Source: Cryptosporangium arvum DSM 44712 (GTDB lineage: Bacteria > Actinomycetota > Actinomycetes > Mycobacteriales > Cryptosporangiaceae). From it: a DNA stretch of 64,000 nt. The position numbers and the translations under genes are program-made. Positions 8,566 through 17,449 of the stretch are shown one piece after another. How positions within the stretch are numbered: position 1 is the first letter of the stretch; each line of letters starts with the position of its first letter. The notes beneath the pieces are model-generated. The model worked only from the letters and a program-made list of their open reading frames with translations. It ran no database searches and was not told the DNA's origin. The stretch lies in the NCBI RefSeq assembly GCF_000585375.1, contig NZ_KK073874.1, positions 496,001 to 560,000 on the forward strand. The letters are read 5' to 3'.

Positions 8566-9894
8566 ATGACCGTGCTCAGCAGGGTCGACGACACCGGCAT
8601 CCGCAACCGTCAGACCGCTCGGGAATCCTCCGCCCGTACCTACGCCCGGCACTTTCCGATCGTCCCGGTCCGCGCCGAGGGCATGACGGTGTACGGCGCC
8701 GACGGGCGGACCTATCTGGACTGCCTGTCCGGTGCGGGCACGCTGGCGCTCGGCCACAACCACCCGGTCGTCGTCGACGCGCTGCGCCGCACGATCGACG
8801 CCGGCCGCCCGCTGCACACGCTCGACCTCGCGACGCCCGAGAAGGACGCGTTCACCACCGAGCTGTTCGCCACCCTCCCGGCGAGGTTCGCCGAGCGGGC
8901 CAAGGTCCAGTTCTGCGGTCCGGCCGGCACCGACGCGGTCGAGGCGGCGCTCAAGCTCACCCAGATCGCCACCGACCGGGGCGGCGTCGCGGCGTTCACC
9001 GGCGCGTACCACGGAATGACGCTGGCGGCGCTCACCGCGTCGGGCGGCACGACCGGCCGACGCGCCCCTGCGCTCGACGTCACCCGGCTGCCCTACCCGT
9101 ACGCGTACCGCTGCCCGCTCGGGCTCGGCGGCGACCTGGGAGCCCACGCGGCCGCCTCCTACGTGGAGCGTCTGCTCGACGACCCGAACAGCGGGGTGCT
9201 GACGCCGGCGGCGATGCTGTTGGAGGTCGTGCAGGGCGAGGGCGGCGTGATTCCCGCACCGGACGACTGGCTCCGGCGCATGCGCGCGGTGACCCAGGCT
9301 CATCGCGTCCCGCTGATCGTGGACGAGGTGCAGACCGGTGTGGGCCGCACCGGCACGATGTGGGCGCACGAGCGGTCGGGGATCGTCCCGGACGTCGTGG
9401 TCGCCTCGAAGGCGATCGGCGGCGGACAGCCGCTCGCGGTCGTCGTCTACCGCGACGATCTCGACGTCTGGGCGCCAGGCGCGCACGCCGGCACGTTCCG
9501 TGGCAACACGCTGGCGATGGCGGCCGGAACGGCGACTCTCCGGTTCGTCCGGGAGAACGACCTGCCGCGGCACGCCGAGAAGATCGGCGCTCAGCTGCGC
9601 ACGGGTCTCGAGGCGCTCGCCCACCCCGCGATCGGCGACGTCCGCGGCCGCGGGCTGATGCTCGGCGTCGAACTCGTGGAACCCGACGCGGAGCCCGACC
9701 ACCTCGGGACCCGGCCGGCCGCGTCCGCGCTGGCCGGACGGGTGCGAACGGAGTGTCTGCGGCGCGGTCTGCTCGTTGAACTCGGTGGCAGGCACGACGC
9801 GGTGCTGCGGCTCCTGCCGCCGCTCGTCATCACCGAGGAGCAGGCCGACTCCGTACTCGAGCGCCTCGCTGACGCCTTGAGCGCCTGCGCGTGA
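8566..9894 (+). CDS. Diaminobutyrate--2-oxoglutarate-type aminotransferase (class III)
   Basis: A 442-residue protein from ATG 8566 with a GGGAAG ribosome site; first gene after the iron box. Class III aminotransferase landmarks are FCGPAGTDAVEAALK, AYHGMTLAALTASGG, LIVDEVQTGVGRTG with the conserved Asp, and VASKAIGGGQPLAV with the PLP Lys. It resembles the Dat/RhbA/EctB branch, which makes L-2,4-diaminobutyrate from aspartate semialdehyde. In rhizobactin- and schizokinen-type pathways diaminobutyrate is then decarboxylated to 1,3-diaminopropane, and the group II decarboxylase for that step lies three genes downstream. Confidence 0.88.
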   Translation: MTVLSRVDDTGIRNRQTARESSARTYARHFPIVPVRAEGMTVYGADGRTYLDCLSGAGTLALGHNHPVVVDALRRTIDAGRPLHTLDLATPEKDAFTTELFATLPARFAERAKVQFCGPAGTDAVEAALKLTQIATDRGGVAAFTGAYHGMTLAALTASGGTTGRRAPALDVTRLPYPYAYRCPLGLGGDLGAHAAASYVERLLDDPNSGVLTPAAMLLEVVQGEGGVIPAPDDWLRRMRAVTQAHRVPLIVDEVQTGVGRTGTMWAHERSGIVPDVVVASKAIGGGQPLAVVVYRDDLDVWAPGAHAGTFRGNTLAMAAGTATLRFVRENDLPRHAEKIGAQLRTGLEALAHPAIGDVRGRGLMLGVELVEPDAEPDHLGTRPAASALAGRVRTECLRRGLLVELGGRHDAVLRLLPPLVITEEQADSVLERLADALSACA

Positions 9895-10016
9895 CCGTTC
9901 TCACCCCTTGCCAGAACCCGATGCGTGCGAGGGAGTGTAAAGAGTGGTGCCGCGACGCTCGCAACATGCGTTGACCTGCGACGCGGCCGATCCGACCAGC
10001 ACAGGAGTCCCCGCCG

Positions 10017-11690
10017 ATGAATTCGTCCGCCTGGCGCGAGGCCGGGCTCGTCCTGCTCACCCGCGCGATCGCCGAACTGTCCTACGAGGACATGCTCCGA
10101 CCCGAGCCGCTCGGCGACCGCCGTTACCGGCTCGACTGCGGCGGCGTGAAGTACACGTTCACCGCCGACCGCTCCGCGTTCGACTCCTGGCGCATCGACG
10201 CCGACTCGATCCGCCGCGACGGCGAGCCGGCCGCCGACCCGATGGAGTTCCTCGTCGACGCCCGGCGCGTGCTGGGGCTGGACGGCCCGACCACGGCCGA
10301 GGCGCTGCGTGAGCTGGTCGCGACCTGGTCGGCCGACGCACTGCTCCGACGAAACCTGCCGACCGCGCGCGAACTCGCCGACGCGTCCTACGTGGACCTC
10401 GAGGCGGCCCAGGCGGGGCACCCCGCGATGGTGCTGAACAAGGGGCGGCTCGGGTTCACGGCGTCGGACGCCGAAGCGTACGCGCCGGAGGCCGGGCAGA
10501 CGTTCCGGCTCACCTGGATCGCGGTGCACCCGTCGCTGGCGACCGCGCACGGCGTACCCGTCGACGACGAGCTCGACCCCGGGACCAGGAGCGCGTTCGA
10601 CGCCCCGGACGGCTACGTCTGGCTCCCGGTGCACCCTTTTCATCTCGACGCCTGCGTCCGCACGTTGTTCGCCCCCTACCTGGCCGACGGACGGATCGTG
10701 ATCCTGGGCGAGGCCCCCGACCGGTACCGGGCGCTCGCGTCGGTGCGCACGCTCGTCAACGTCGACAATCCGGAGAAGCGCAACGTCAAAGTGCCGCTGT
10801 TGATCCGGAACACGCTGGTGTGGCGGGGGCTCCCGGCCGGGCCGACCGCCGGGGCGCCGGCGGTGTCGGCGTGGCTGCACACCCTGCGGGCGTCGGATCC
10901 GTACCTGGACGAGCACGTGGATCTGCTGGGGGAGGTCGCGTCGGTGGCGGTACGGCACCCGCTCTTCGATCGCGTGCCGGACGCGCCCTACCGCTACCAC
11001 GAGCTGCTCGCGGCGGTGTGGCGCGAGCCGGTGCAGACGTACCTCAAGCCCGGCGAACGCGCCCGCTCGTTGGCGTCGCTGCTGGTGACGGGCTCGGACG
11101 GGGTGCCGCTCACCACCGAGTTGACGAACCGTTCCGGGCTCTCGGCGCGGGAGTGGCTGCGCCGACTCGTCGACGCCGTGCTCGCTGCGCCGCTGCACGC
11201 ACTGCACGCGCACGACCTGGCGTTCTGCCCGCACGGTGAGAACACGGTGGTGGTCTTCGACTCCGACGACGTGCCGGTGCGGACGATGCTCAAGGACTTC
11301 GCCGAGGACGTGAACCTGCTGCCGGGGCGGGTGTATCCCGGCCTGCCCGAGGAGGCCGACCGGCTGTTGCCCCGCTGGTCGGAGGGGGAGCTGGCACACT
11401 CGATCGTCACCGCGGTGTTCGCGGGGGTGTTCCGGCCGCTCGCCGCTCTCGTCGACGTGCCGGACTTCTGGGCGGTGGTGCGCGCGTCGGTGGACGCGTA
11501 CTTCGCCGACCGCCCCGAGCTCGCGGAGCGACGCGAGGCCTACGGCCTGACCGCGGCCGAGGTCGAGCGGATCTGCCTCAACCGCGAGCAGCTCACCGGG
11601 GGCGGGTTCCACGACCGGGCCGAGAAGGAGGAGTTCGAGATCGTGCACGGCACGGTGGCGAACCCGCTGGTGCGCGAGGCGGGTCGGTGA
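10017..11690 (+). CDS. NIS siderophore synthetase, IucA/IucC family (PHGEN type)
   Basis: A 557-residue protein from ATG 10017, with AGGAG 9 nt upstream and 122 nt after the aminotransferase. Family motifs are GHPAMVLNKGRLGF (ATP/citrate binding), SVRTLVNVDNPEKRNVK, HAHDLAFCPHGENTVVVF and MLKDFAEDVNLLPG. The PHGEN variant is what I know from the AlcC/DesD/IucC side of the family, which joins a hydroxylated amine to a citryl or succinyl acceptor with ATP. It should therefore perform the second condensation, after the EAHQQN-type synthetase encoded downstream. GTGA overlap couples it to the next gene. Confidence 0.9.
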   Translation: MNSSAWREAGLVLLTRAIAELSYEDMLRPEPLGDRRYRLDCGGVKYTFTADRSAFDSWRIDADSIRRDGEPAADPMEFLVDARRVLGLDGPTTAEALRELVATWSADALLRRNLPTARELADASYVDLEAAQAGHPAMVLNKGRLGFTASDAEAYAPEAGQTFRLTWIAVHPSLATAHGVPVDDELDPGTRSAFDAPDGYVWLPVHPFHLDACVRTLFAPYLADGRIVILGEAPDRYRALASVRTLVNVDNPEKRNVKVPLLIRNTLVWRGLPAGPTAGAPAVSAWLHTLRASDPYLDEHVDLLGEVASVAVRHPLFDRVPDAPYRYHELLAAVWREPVQTYLKPGERARSLASLLVTGSDGVPLTTELTNRSGLSAREWLRRLVDAVLAAPLHALHAHDLAFCPHGENTVVVFDSDDVPVRTMLKDFAEDVNLLPGRVYPGLPEEADRLLPRWSEGELAHSIVTAVFAGVFRPLAALVDVPDFWAVVRASVDAYFADRPELAERREAYGLTAAEVERICLNREQLTGGGFHDRAEKEEFEIVHGTVANPLVREAGR

Positions 11691-12937
11691 CGAGCCTCGC
11701 GGACGCGGCGGAGGTGGTGCTCGCGCTGCCCGACCTGTACGGGCGGTTGCAGGGCACCCGGCTGGCCGGCGACTTCTTCCGCGACCAGGTCCTCGACGGC
11801 GGCTACGGCGCGTGCGACTACCTGCTCTCGGCCGACGTCGAGATGCGTGCCGCCGCGGGGTATCGCGGCGATTACGGCGACTTCGTGCTGCGCCCGGATC
11901 CGAGCACCGTCCGGCCGTTGCCGTGGCGCGAGGACACCGTGCTGGTGCTCGCCGACGCCGTCAACGTCTCCGGAGCGTTGGTGCCGGTGGCGCCGCGGCA
12001 GGTTCTCCGGACGCAACTCGAGCGGCTCGCCGAGCGTGGTCTCACCGCGAAAGTGGGGACGGAGCTGGAGTTCCTGGTCTTCTCCGAGTCCTATCGCGAG
12101 GCCTTCACGACCGGCTACCGCGACCTGCGTACGGCCTCGCGGTACAACTCCGACTACGCGCTCACCGGGCTCGGCGAGCTCGACGACCTGGTCGGTGCGC
12201 TGCTGCGGGGCATGGCCGGTGCGGGTCTGCGCATCGAGTCCGCGCGCGGCGAGGTGCATCCCGGGCAGTACGAGATCGTGTTCCGCTACGGCGAGGCGAT
12301 GGCGGCTTGCGACGGGCACGTGTTCTACAAGTCCGGTGCGAAGCAGATCGCGGAGCGGGCCGGGCGTTCGATCACGTTCATGCCGAAGTTCGATTCGGGT
12401 GAGGGCAACTCGTGTCACGTGCACTTCTCGCTGTGGTCGGGTGACCGGCCGGTCTTCGACGAGCATTTCCTGGCCGGGGTGCTGGCGTGCGCGCCCGCGT
12501 TCACGGTGCTCGGCGCACCCACGATCAACGCGTTCAAACGGCTTTCCCCGGACGCTTTCGCGCCGACCGCGGCGGCCTGGGGCACCGACGACCGCACGCG
12601 CGCGGTGCGGGTGATCGGGGCCGGGCCGTCGCGCCGGTTCGAGCACCGGATCGCCGGGGGCGACGCCAACCCGTACCTCGTGGTGGCCGGGATCGTCGCG
12701 GCCGGGCTGTACGGGCTGGAGCGGGAGTTGCCGCTGCCACCGCCCGGAGGCGACGGGGAGCCGCTGCCCCGGACGCTGGAGGCCGCGGCCGCGGCGTGGC
12801 GGGGGAGTGCGGTCGCCCGGGAGGCGTTCGGCGACGAGGTCGTCGAGCATCTCGCGTCGGCGGCCGACGCCGAACTGACGGCGTTCGCCGCCGTCACGAC
12901 CGACTGGGAGCGTCAGCGTGGCTTCGAACGCCTCTGA
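11687..12937 (+). CDS. Glutamine-synthetase-like ligase in the siderophore operon
   Basis: A 416-residue protein from GTG 11687, overlapping the preceding stop by 4 nt. It has a full GS-fold signature set: the metal-binding GTELEFLVF, RGEVHPGQYEIVF, the NxxH-type GNSCHVHFSLW, RTRAVRVIG with the substrate Arg, and FEHRIAGGDANPYLV. It is shorter than GlnA (about 470) and more like gamma-glutamylpolyamine or gamma-glutamylamide synthetases (PuuA/GlnA3-like). Key residues look intact, so an ATP-dependent ligase is expected. I know of no characterised rhizobactin/schizokinen pathway with such an enzyme. It may glutamylate 1,3-diaminopropane or a related amine, protecting or extending it; this is inference. 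Confidence 0.85.
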   Translation: MTSLADAAEVVLALPDLYGRLQGTRLAGDFFRDQVLDGGYGACDYLLSADVEMRAAAGYRGDYGDFVLRPDPSTVRPLPWREDTVLVLADAVNVSGALVPVAPRQVLRTQLERLAERGLTAKVGTELEFLVFSESYREAFTTGYRDLRTASRYNSDYALTGLGELDDLVGALLRGMAGAGLRIESARGEVHPGQYEIVFRYGEAMAACDGHVFYKSGAKQIAERAGRSITFMPKFDSGEGNSCHVHFSLWSGDRPVFDEHFLAGVLACAPAFTVLGAPTINAFKRLSPDAFAPTAAAWGTDDRTRAVRVIGAGPSRRFEHRIAGGDANPYLVVAGIVAAGLYGLERELPLPPPGGDGEPLPRTLEAAAAAWRGSAVAREAFGDEVVEHLASAADAELTAFAAVTTDWERQRGFERL

Positions 12938-14366
12938 CCACGGCGGGTCGCGGGACACCGCGCTCGCGGGGAACGTCGAAGCGCTGGCCGCGCTGCTGGC
13001 GCCGGTGCTCGAAGCCCTCGCGGAGGGCGCCCGCGACCGGGGCGGCCCCGCGCCGGCCGGACACCCGGCCGACCTCGACGCTTCCTGGCGGGGCGCGTTC
13101 ACCGACTTCGGTGCGCCGGGGATCGGAGCGGGCGCGGCGCTCGGCGAGCTCGTGCGGATGTTCGCGGCCGGCTCCGTCGACCCGGCCGACCCGCGGTGCG
13201 CCGCGCACCTGCACTGCCCGCCGCTCGCGGTCGCGGTGGCCGCAGACGCCGCCGCCTCCGCGCTCAACCCCTCGCTGGACTCCTGGGACCAGGCTCCGGT
13301 CGGCACCTCGCTCGAACCCGCCGTCGTCGCCGAGCTGGCCGACCTCGTCGGCTACCCGTCCACCGCCGACGGCGTCGTCACCACCGGCGGCTCCGAGTCC
13401 AACCTGCTCGGTCTCCTGCTCGCCCGCGAACACGCGATCCCCGGCGCGGTACGCAGCGGTGTCCCGGCCGGCCGCTACCGCATCTTCGGGTCCGAGGCCA
13501 CGCACTTCTCGGTGCACCGCGCCGCGGGCCTCCTCGGCTTCGGCGAGGACGCCGTCGCCCCGGTGAAGACCGGCCGTGACCACCGGTTGGACCCCGACGC
13601 TCTGGACGAGGCCCTGAGCCGCGCCGACCACACCCCGATCGCCGTCGTCGCCACCGCCGGAACCACCGACCTCGGCGCGATCGACCCTCTCCCCGAGATC
13701 GCCGAGGTCGCGCGGAAGCACCGCGTCTGGCTCCACATCGACGCGGCCTACGGCGGTGGTGCGCTGTTCAGCCCGACGCTCGCGACCAAGCTCGCCGGCC
13801 TCCGCGCCGCTGACTCCGTCGGTTTGGACCTGCACAAACTCGGCTGGCAACCGGTCGCGGCCGGCGTCTTCCTCACCAGCAGGGCCACGAACCTCGCCGC
13901 CCTGGCGAGACGGGCCGAGTACCTCAACCCGGCCGACGACGAAGACGCCGGCTACACCAGCCTGCTCGGCCGCTCACTGCGAACGACCCGCCGCCCCGAT
14001 GCGCTCAAGATCGCGGTCACGCTCCGGGCGCTGGGCCGCGACGGGCTCGGCGCCCTCGTCGATCGTTGCGCCGCGCTGGCCGCGCACGCCGCGGCGTCGA
14101 TCGGGAGACAACCGGCGCTCGAGCTGTACCAGCCACCGAACCTCACCACCGTGGTGTTTCGCTTCACGGCGTCGAACGAGGTCAACGCCCGGCTCCGCCG
14201 TGCGCTGCTCGCCGCCGGGACGGCCGTGATCGGCCGCACCGAGATCGACGGTCGCGTGTGGCTCAAGCTGACGCTCCTCAATCCCGACGCCACCCACGCC
14301 GACGTCGACGCTCTGCTCGCCGCGGTGGTGAGCGCGGGTACCCAAGAGCTGGAGGCCGCCCGATGA
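12918..14366 (+). CDS. Group II PLP decarboxylase (diaminobutyrate decarboxylase type)
   Basis: A 482-residue protein from GTG 12918, overlapping the GS-like gene by 20 nt, with GGGAG upstream. Motifs are VTTGGSESNLLGLLLAREHA, HIDAAYGGG (His/Asp around PLP) and SVGLDLHKLGWQPVAAGVF with the PLP Lys. It matches the Ddc/RhbB group, which decarboxylates L-2,4-diaminobutyrate to 1,3-diaminopropane. Together with the aminotransferase it gives the complete two-step diamine route. It cannot be separated from other aromatic or dicarboxylic acid decarboxylases by sequence reading alone; the neighbours make the diamine role likely. Confidence 0.87.
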   Translation: MASNASDHGGSRDTALAGNVEALAALLAPVLEALAEGARDRGGPAPAGHPADLDASWRGAFTDFGAPGIGAGAALGELVRMFAAGSVDPADPRCAAHLHCPPLAVAVAADAAASALNPSLDSWDQAPVGTSLEPAVVAELADLVGYPSTADGVVTTGGSESNLLGLLLAREHAIPGAVRSGVPAGRYRIFGSEATHFSVHRAAGLLGFGEDAVAPVKTGRDHRLDPDALDEALSRADHTPIAVVATAGTTDLGAIDPLPEIAEVARKHRVWLHIDAAYGGGALFSPTLATKLAGLRAADSVGLDLHKLGWQPVAAGVFLTSRATNLAALARRAEYLNPADDEDAGYTSLLGRSLRTTRRPDALKIAVTLRALGRDGLGALVDRCAALAAHAAASIGRQPALELYQPPNLTTVVFRFTASNEVNARLRRALLAAGTAVIGRTEIDGRVWLKLTLLNPDATHADVDALLAAVVSAGTQELEAAR

Positions 14367-16120
14367 CCGAACCCGACATCCTCAACCGGTTGCTCGGTGC
14401 GGCGTCCGACCGCAGCCGTACCACCGGCACCCCTCGCACCGGAGCCCCCACCGTGGACGGGGTCGCGAACGCGCTCGCCGTGCAGGCGCTGCTGCGCTGC
14501 TGGGTGCGCGAACAGCACGTGGCCGTGCCCGCGTCCGGCGGGCGGCTCGACATCCCGCTCGCGGTCAGCGGCGTCCGTCTCGTCGCGGACGTGCGGTACC
14601 GCTCGGTCACCGGCTGGCACCGCTTCGCGCGGGTCCGCTTCGCCACCGGCAGCCCGGTGGACGCGACGCTGCTGGCCGCGCTGCTGGCCACCGAGGCGAG
14701 AGGCTCGTCGGCCGACCTCGTCGAGCAGGTCATCGACTCGACGCGTCGCCTCGACCGGTATCTGCGGGCCCGGGCGGCCACGCCCGACGACGACCCGATC
14801 GCGCCGTTCCTCGTCGCCGAGCAGGCTCTGGTCGCCGGCCACCCGCTGCACCCGACGCCGAAGAGCAGACCCGGCCTCTCCGACGTCGACGAGCTCGGCG
14901 CGGCCCCGGAACTGCGGGGAGCGGCGCCGCTGCACTGGTTCGCCGTCGACCGGGAACTGGTCCGCCACGGTTCGGCCACCGCGGTGTCCGCGCTCGACCA
15001 GCTGGCCGCGCTGGCCCCGCGCGGTGTCCACGCACCGCCGGGAACCGCGCTGGTTCCCGCCCACTTCCGCCAGGCGGCGGCGCTGCTCGCGCGAGCCGAC
15101 GTCCAGGACCTGATCGCCGATCGCCGGCTGCACGATCTCGGCCCGGCCGGCGCGAGGTGGGCGGCCACGTCCTCGCTACGGACCCTGTTCCGGGCCGACG
15201 CCGAACGCATGCTCAAGTTCTCGCTCGGCGTCCGCATCACGAATTCACGGCGGGAACACCTGGTACCGGAGCTGATTCGCGGCGCGGAGATGTATCGCCT
15301 GGTCGACGCGGGACTCGGGGCGCTGCTCGCGGCGGCCTACCCACGGTTTCGCATCCTCGGTGACCCGGCCTGGGCCGCCGTCCCGCTGCCGACCGAGGAC
15401 CCGAACGGGCAGGTCGCGCTCGCGGTGAGCCTGCGCGACAACCCGTTCGGCCCGGACACCAGGGTGGCGTGCGTCGCTGGGCTGGTCGCCGAGCGGCCCG
15501 ACCTCGCGGACTCCCGCTCCGGGCTGGCCGTGCTGATCGAGGACCTCGCGATCTCGACCGGGCGGCCGGTCGCCGCGGTGGCCGTGGAGTGGCTGCGCCG
15601 CTTCGTCGACGAGGTGATCGCGCCGGTGGCGTGGCTGCACGGCGTCCACGGCCTCGGGCTGGAGGCGCACCAGCAGAACACGCTCGTCACCCTCGACCCG
15701 GCCGGCTGGCCGGTCGGCGGCTGGTACCGCGACAACCAGGGCTACTACCTGTCGCCGAGCCGGGCCGGGACGCTGCACGCGATGCTGCCGGGCCTCGGCC
15801 GCCACAGCGAGGCCACCAACCCCGACGACGTCATCGACGAACGGGTCAGTTACTACGTCGGCGTCAACAACCTGCTGGGGCTGGTCGGCGCGATCGGGTC
15901 CTCCGGTCTGGCCGACGAGGCCGCGGTGCTGCGTGCCGCCGCCGCCGCGCTGGGGCCGCACCGCTTCGGCTTCGTGAACACGCTCCTCGACGAACCGGAG
16001 CTGCCGTGCAAGGCCAACCTGCTCACTCGCGTCGCCGGGCTGGACGAACTCGTCGGACCGGTGGAGACCCAGTCGGTTTACGTCCGCATTCCCAACCCGC
16101 TTCGGGAGGTGCCCGCATGA
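14363..16120 (+). CDS. NIS siderophore synthetase, IucA/IucC family (EAHQQN type)
   Basis: A 585-residue protein from ATG 14363, coupled (ATGA) to the decarboxylase. Family features are AGHPLHPTPKSRPGL (nucleotide-binding HPxHPxxK-type motif), HGLGLEAHQQNTLV and GWYRDNQGYYLS. The EAHxQN motif is typical of type A synthetases (IucA, AcsD, SbnE) that adenylate one prochiral carboxylate of citrate and attach the first amine. It pairs with the PHGEN-type enzyme encoded at 10017. The C-terminal CKANLLTRVAG stretch, common to the family, is intact. Confidence 0.9.
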   Translation: MTEPDILNRLLGAASDRSRTTGTPRTGAPTVDGVANALAVQALLRCWVREQHVAVPASGGRLDIPLAVSGVRLVADVRYRSVTGWHRFARVRFATGSPVDATLLAALLATEARGSSADLVEQVIDSTRRLDRYLRARAATPDDDPIAPFLVAEQALVAGHPLHPTPKSRPGLSDVDELGAAPELRGAAPLHWFAVDRELVRHGSATAVSALDQLAALAPRGVHAPPGTALVPAHFRQAAALLARADVQDLIADRRLHDLGPAGARWAATSSLRTLFRADAERMLKFSLGVRITNSRREHLVPELIRGAEMYRLVDAGLGALLAAAYPRFRILGDPAWAAVPLPTEDPNGQVALAVSLRDNPFGPDTRVACVAGLVAERPDLADSRSGLAVLIEDLAISTGRPVAAVAVEWLRRFVDEVIAPVAWLHGVHGLGLEAHQQNTLVTLDPAGWPVGGWYRDNQGYYLSPSRAGTLHAMLPGLGRHSEATNPDDVIDERVSYYVGVNNLLGLVGAIGSSGLADEAAVLRAAAAALGPHRFGFVNTLLDEPELPCKANLLTRVAGLDELVGPVETQSVYVRIPNPLREVPA

Positions 16121-17409
16121 GCGAGCCGTACGACGTCCTCGGTATCGGGATCGGGCCGTTCAACCTGTCGCTGGCCGCTCTGGCCGAGCCGCTCTCCGAC
16201 GTGTCCGCGGTGTTCTTCGACGGCCGCCCCGGGTTCTCCTGGCACCCCGGCATGCTGATCGAGGGCGCGACCCTGCAGGTGCCGTTCCTGGCCGACCTGG
16301 TGACCCTCGTCGACCCGAGGAGCCGCTGGTCGTTCCTGTCCTACCTGCAGCAGCACGACCGGCTGTTCCCGTTCTACTTCGCCGAGCGGCTCCACGTGCC
16401 CCGGGTGGAGTACGACGACTACCTGCGCTGGGTCGCCGAATCGCTGCCGTCCTGCCGGTTCGGCCGGCCGGTCGAGTCGATCTCCTGGGACGCCGCCGAG
16501 CAGCTCTTCGTCGCCGAGGTCTACGACGTGCTCACCGCACGCACCACCCGGGTACGGGCCCGCAACACGGTGGTCGGCGTCGGCACCGAACCGGTCGTGC
16601 CGGCGCCGCTGCGTCCGCTGCTCGGCAAGGAGGTCTTCCACTCCGCGGAGTACCTCGACCGGCAGGAGTCGCTGCGTGGAGCGCAGGACATCACGGTCCT
16701 GGGGTCCGGTCAGTCCGGGGCGGAGGTGTTCCTCGACCTGCTGCGTCACCAGCGCGACGGTGGTTACCGGCTGCGCTGGCTGACCAAGGCGCCCGCGTTC
16801 GCGCCGATGGAGTACTCCAAGCTCGGGCTGGAGCACTTCACCCCGGAGTACACCCGCTACTTCTGCTCGTTGCCGGAGCCGGTGCGCGACGCGCTCGTGC
16901 CCGCGCAGTGGCAGCTCTACAAGGCCATCGACGCCGAGACGATCGACGCGATCCACTCCGAGCTCTACGAGCGCACGGTCGCCGGTGGGTCGGTGCCGGT
17001 GACGATGTCGCCGAACGTCGAGGTCGTGGGGGCTTCGCGCAGCGAGAACGGGATCACGCTGGAATGCCGCGAGGTCCTGCAGGACCGGGAGACCACGGTG
17101 CGCACCGATCGGGTGGTCGCGGCCACCGGGTACACGGCCCGGCCGCCGGTGTTCCTCGAGCCGCTCGAGTCGGTGATCCGCCGGGATGCGGCCGGGCGCT
17201 TCCGGATCGATTCGGACTACCGCGTGGAGCTCGACCCGGGTGTCACCGGCGGGATCTACGTCCAGAACGCGGAACTGCACACGCACGGCGTCGGCACGCC
17301 GGACCTGGGCCTGGGGGCGCACCGGGCGGCCACCATCCTGAACGCCCTCACCGGGGCCGAGGCCTACCGGCTGCCTTCACAAACGGCGTTCACGACGTTC
17401 GGCGTGTAG
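16117..17409 (+). CDS. Amine/lysine N-monooxygenase (IucD/RhbE/PvdA family)
   Basis: A 430-residue protein from ATG 16117, overlapping the previous stop by 4 nt. Motifs are the FAD-binding GIGIGPFNLSLAAL, FSWHPGMLIEGATLQVPF, an NADPH site VLGSGQSGAEVFLDLL, and the C-terminal ATGYTARPP. Such enzymes hydroxylate the terminal amine of lysine, ornithine or 1,3-diaminopropane, giving the N-hydroxyl group that later binds Fe3+. In known schizokinen/rhizobactin/aerobactin loci the next step is N-acylation, but no acyltransferase is encoded here. It is the last gene of the cluster; the next gene has its own promoter. Confidence 0.9.
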   Translation: MSEPYDVLGIGIGPFNLSLAALAEPLSDVSAVFFDGRPGFSWHPGMLIEGATLQVPFLADLVTLVDPRSRWSFLSYLQQHDRLFPFYFAERLHVPRVEYDDYLRWVAESLPSCRFGRPVESISWDAAEQLFVAEVYDVLTARTTRVRARNTVVGVGTEPVVPAPLRPLLGKEVFHSAEYLDRQESLRGAQDITVLGSGQSGAEVFLDLLRHQRDGGYRLRWLTKAPAFAPMEYSKLGLEHFTPEYTRYFCSLPEPVRDALVPAQWQLYKAIDAETIDAIHSELYERTVAGGSVPVTMSPNVEVVGASRSENGITLECREVLQDRETTVRTDRVVAATGYTARPPVFLEPLESVIRRDAAGRFRIDSDYRVELDPGVTGGIYVQNAELHTHGVGTPDLGLGAHRAATILNALTGAEAYRLPSQTAFTTFGV

Positions 17410-17437
17410 TGACGTCGAGCGGGGCCCTCCGCGCGCA

Positions 17438-17443
17438 TAGCCT
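17438..17443 (+). promoter_or_regulatory. -10 element TAGCCT, leaderless start
   Basis: TAGCCT lies exactly 6 nt before ATG 17450, which leaves no room for a leader. Transcription probably begins at the start codon. Confidence 0.55.
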
Positions 17444-17449
17444 GACCCG

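Noticed and set aside
9591-11648. A 685-codon minus-strand frame opposite the first NIS synthetase
   Set aside because: Antisense shadow in GC-rich coding DNA; composition rich in Arg/His/Val without domains, while the plus strand shows clear IucA/IucC motifs.
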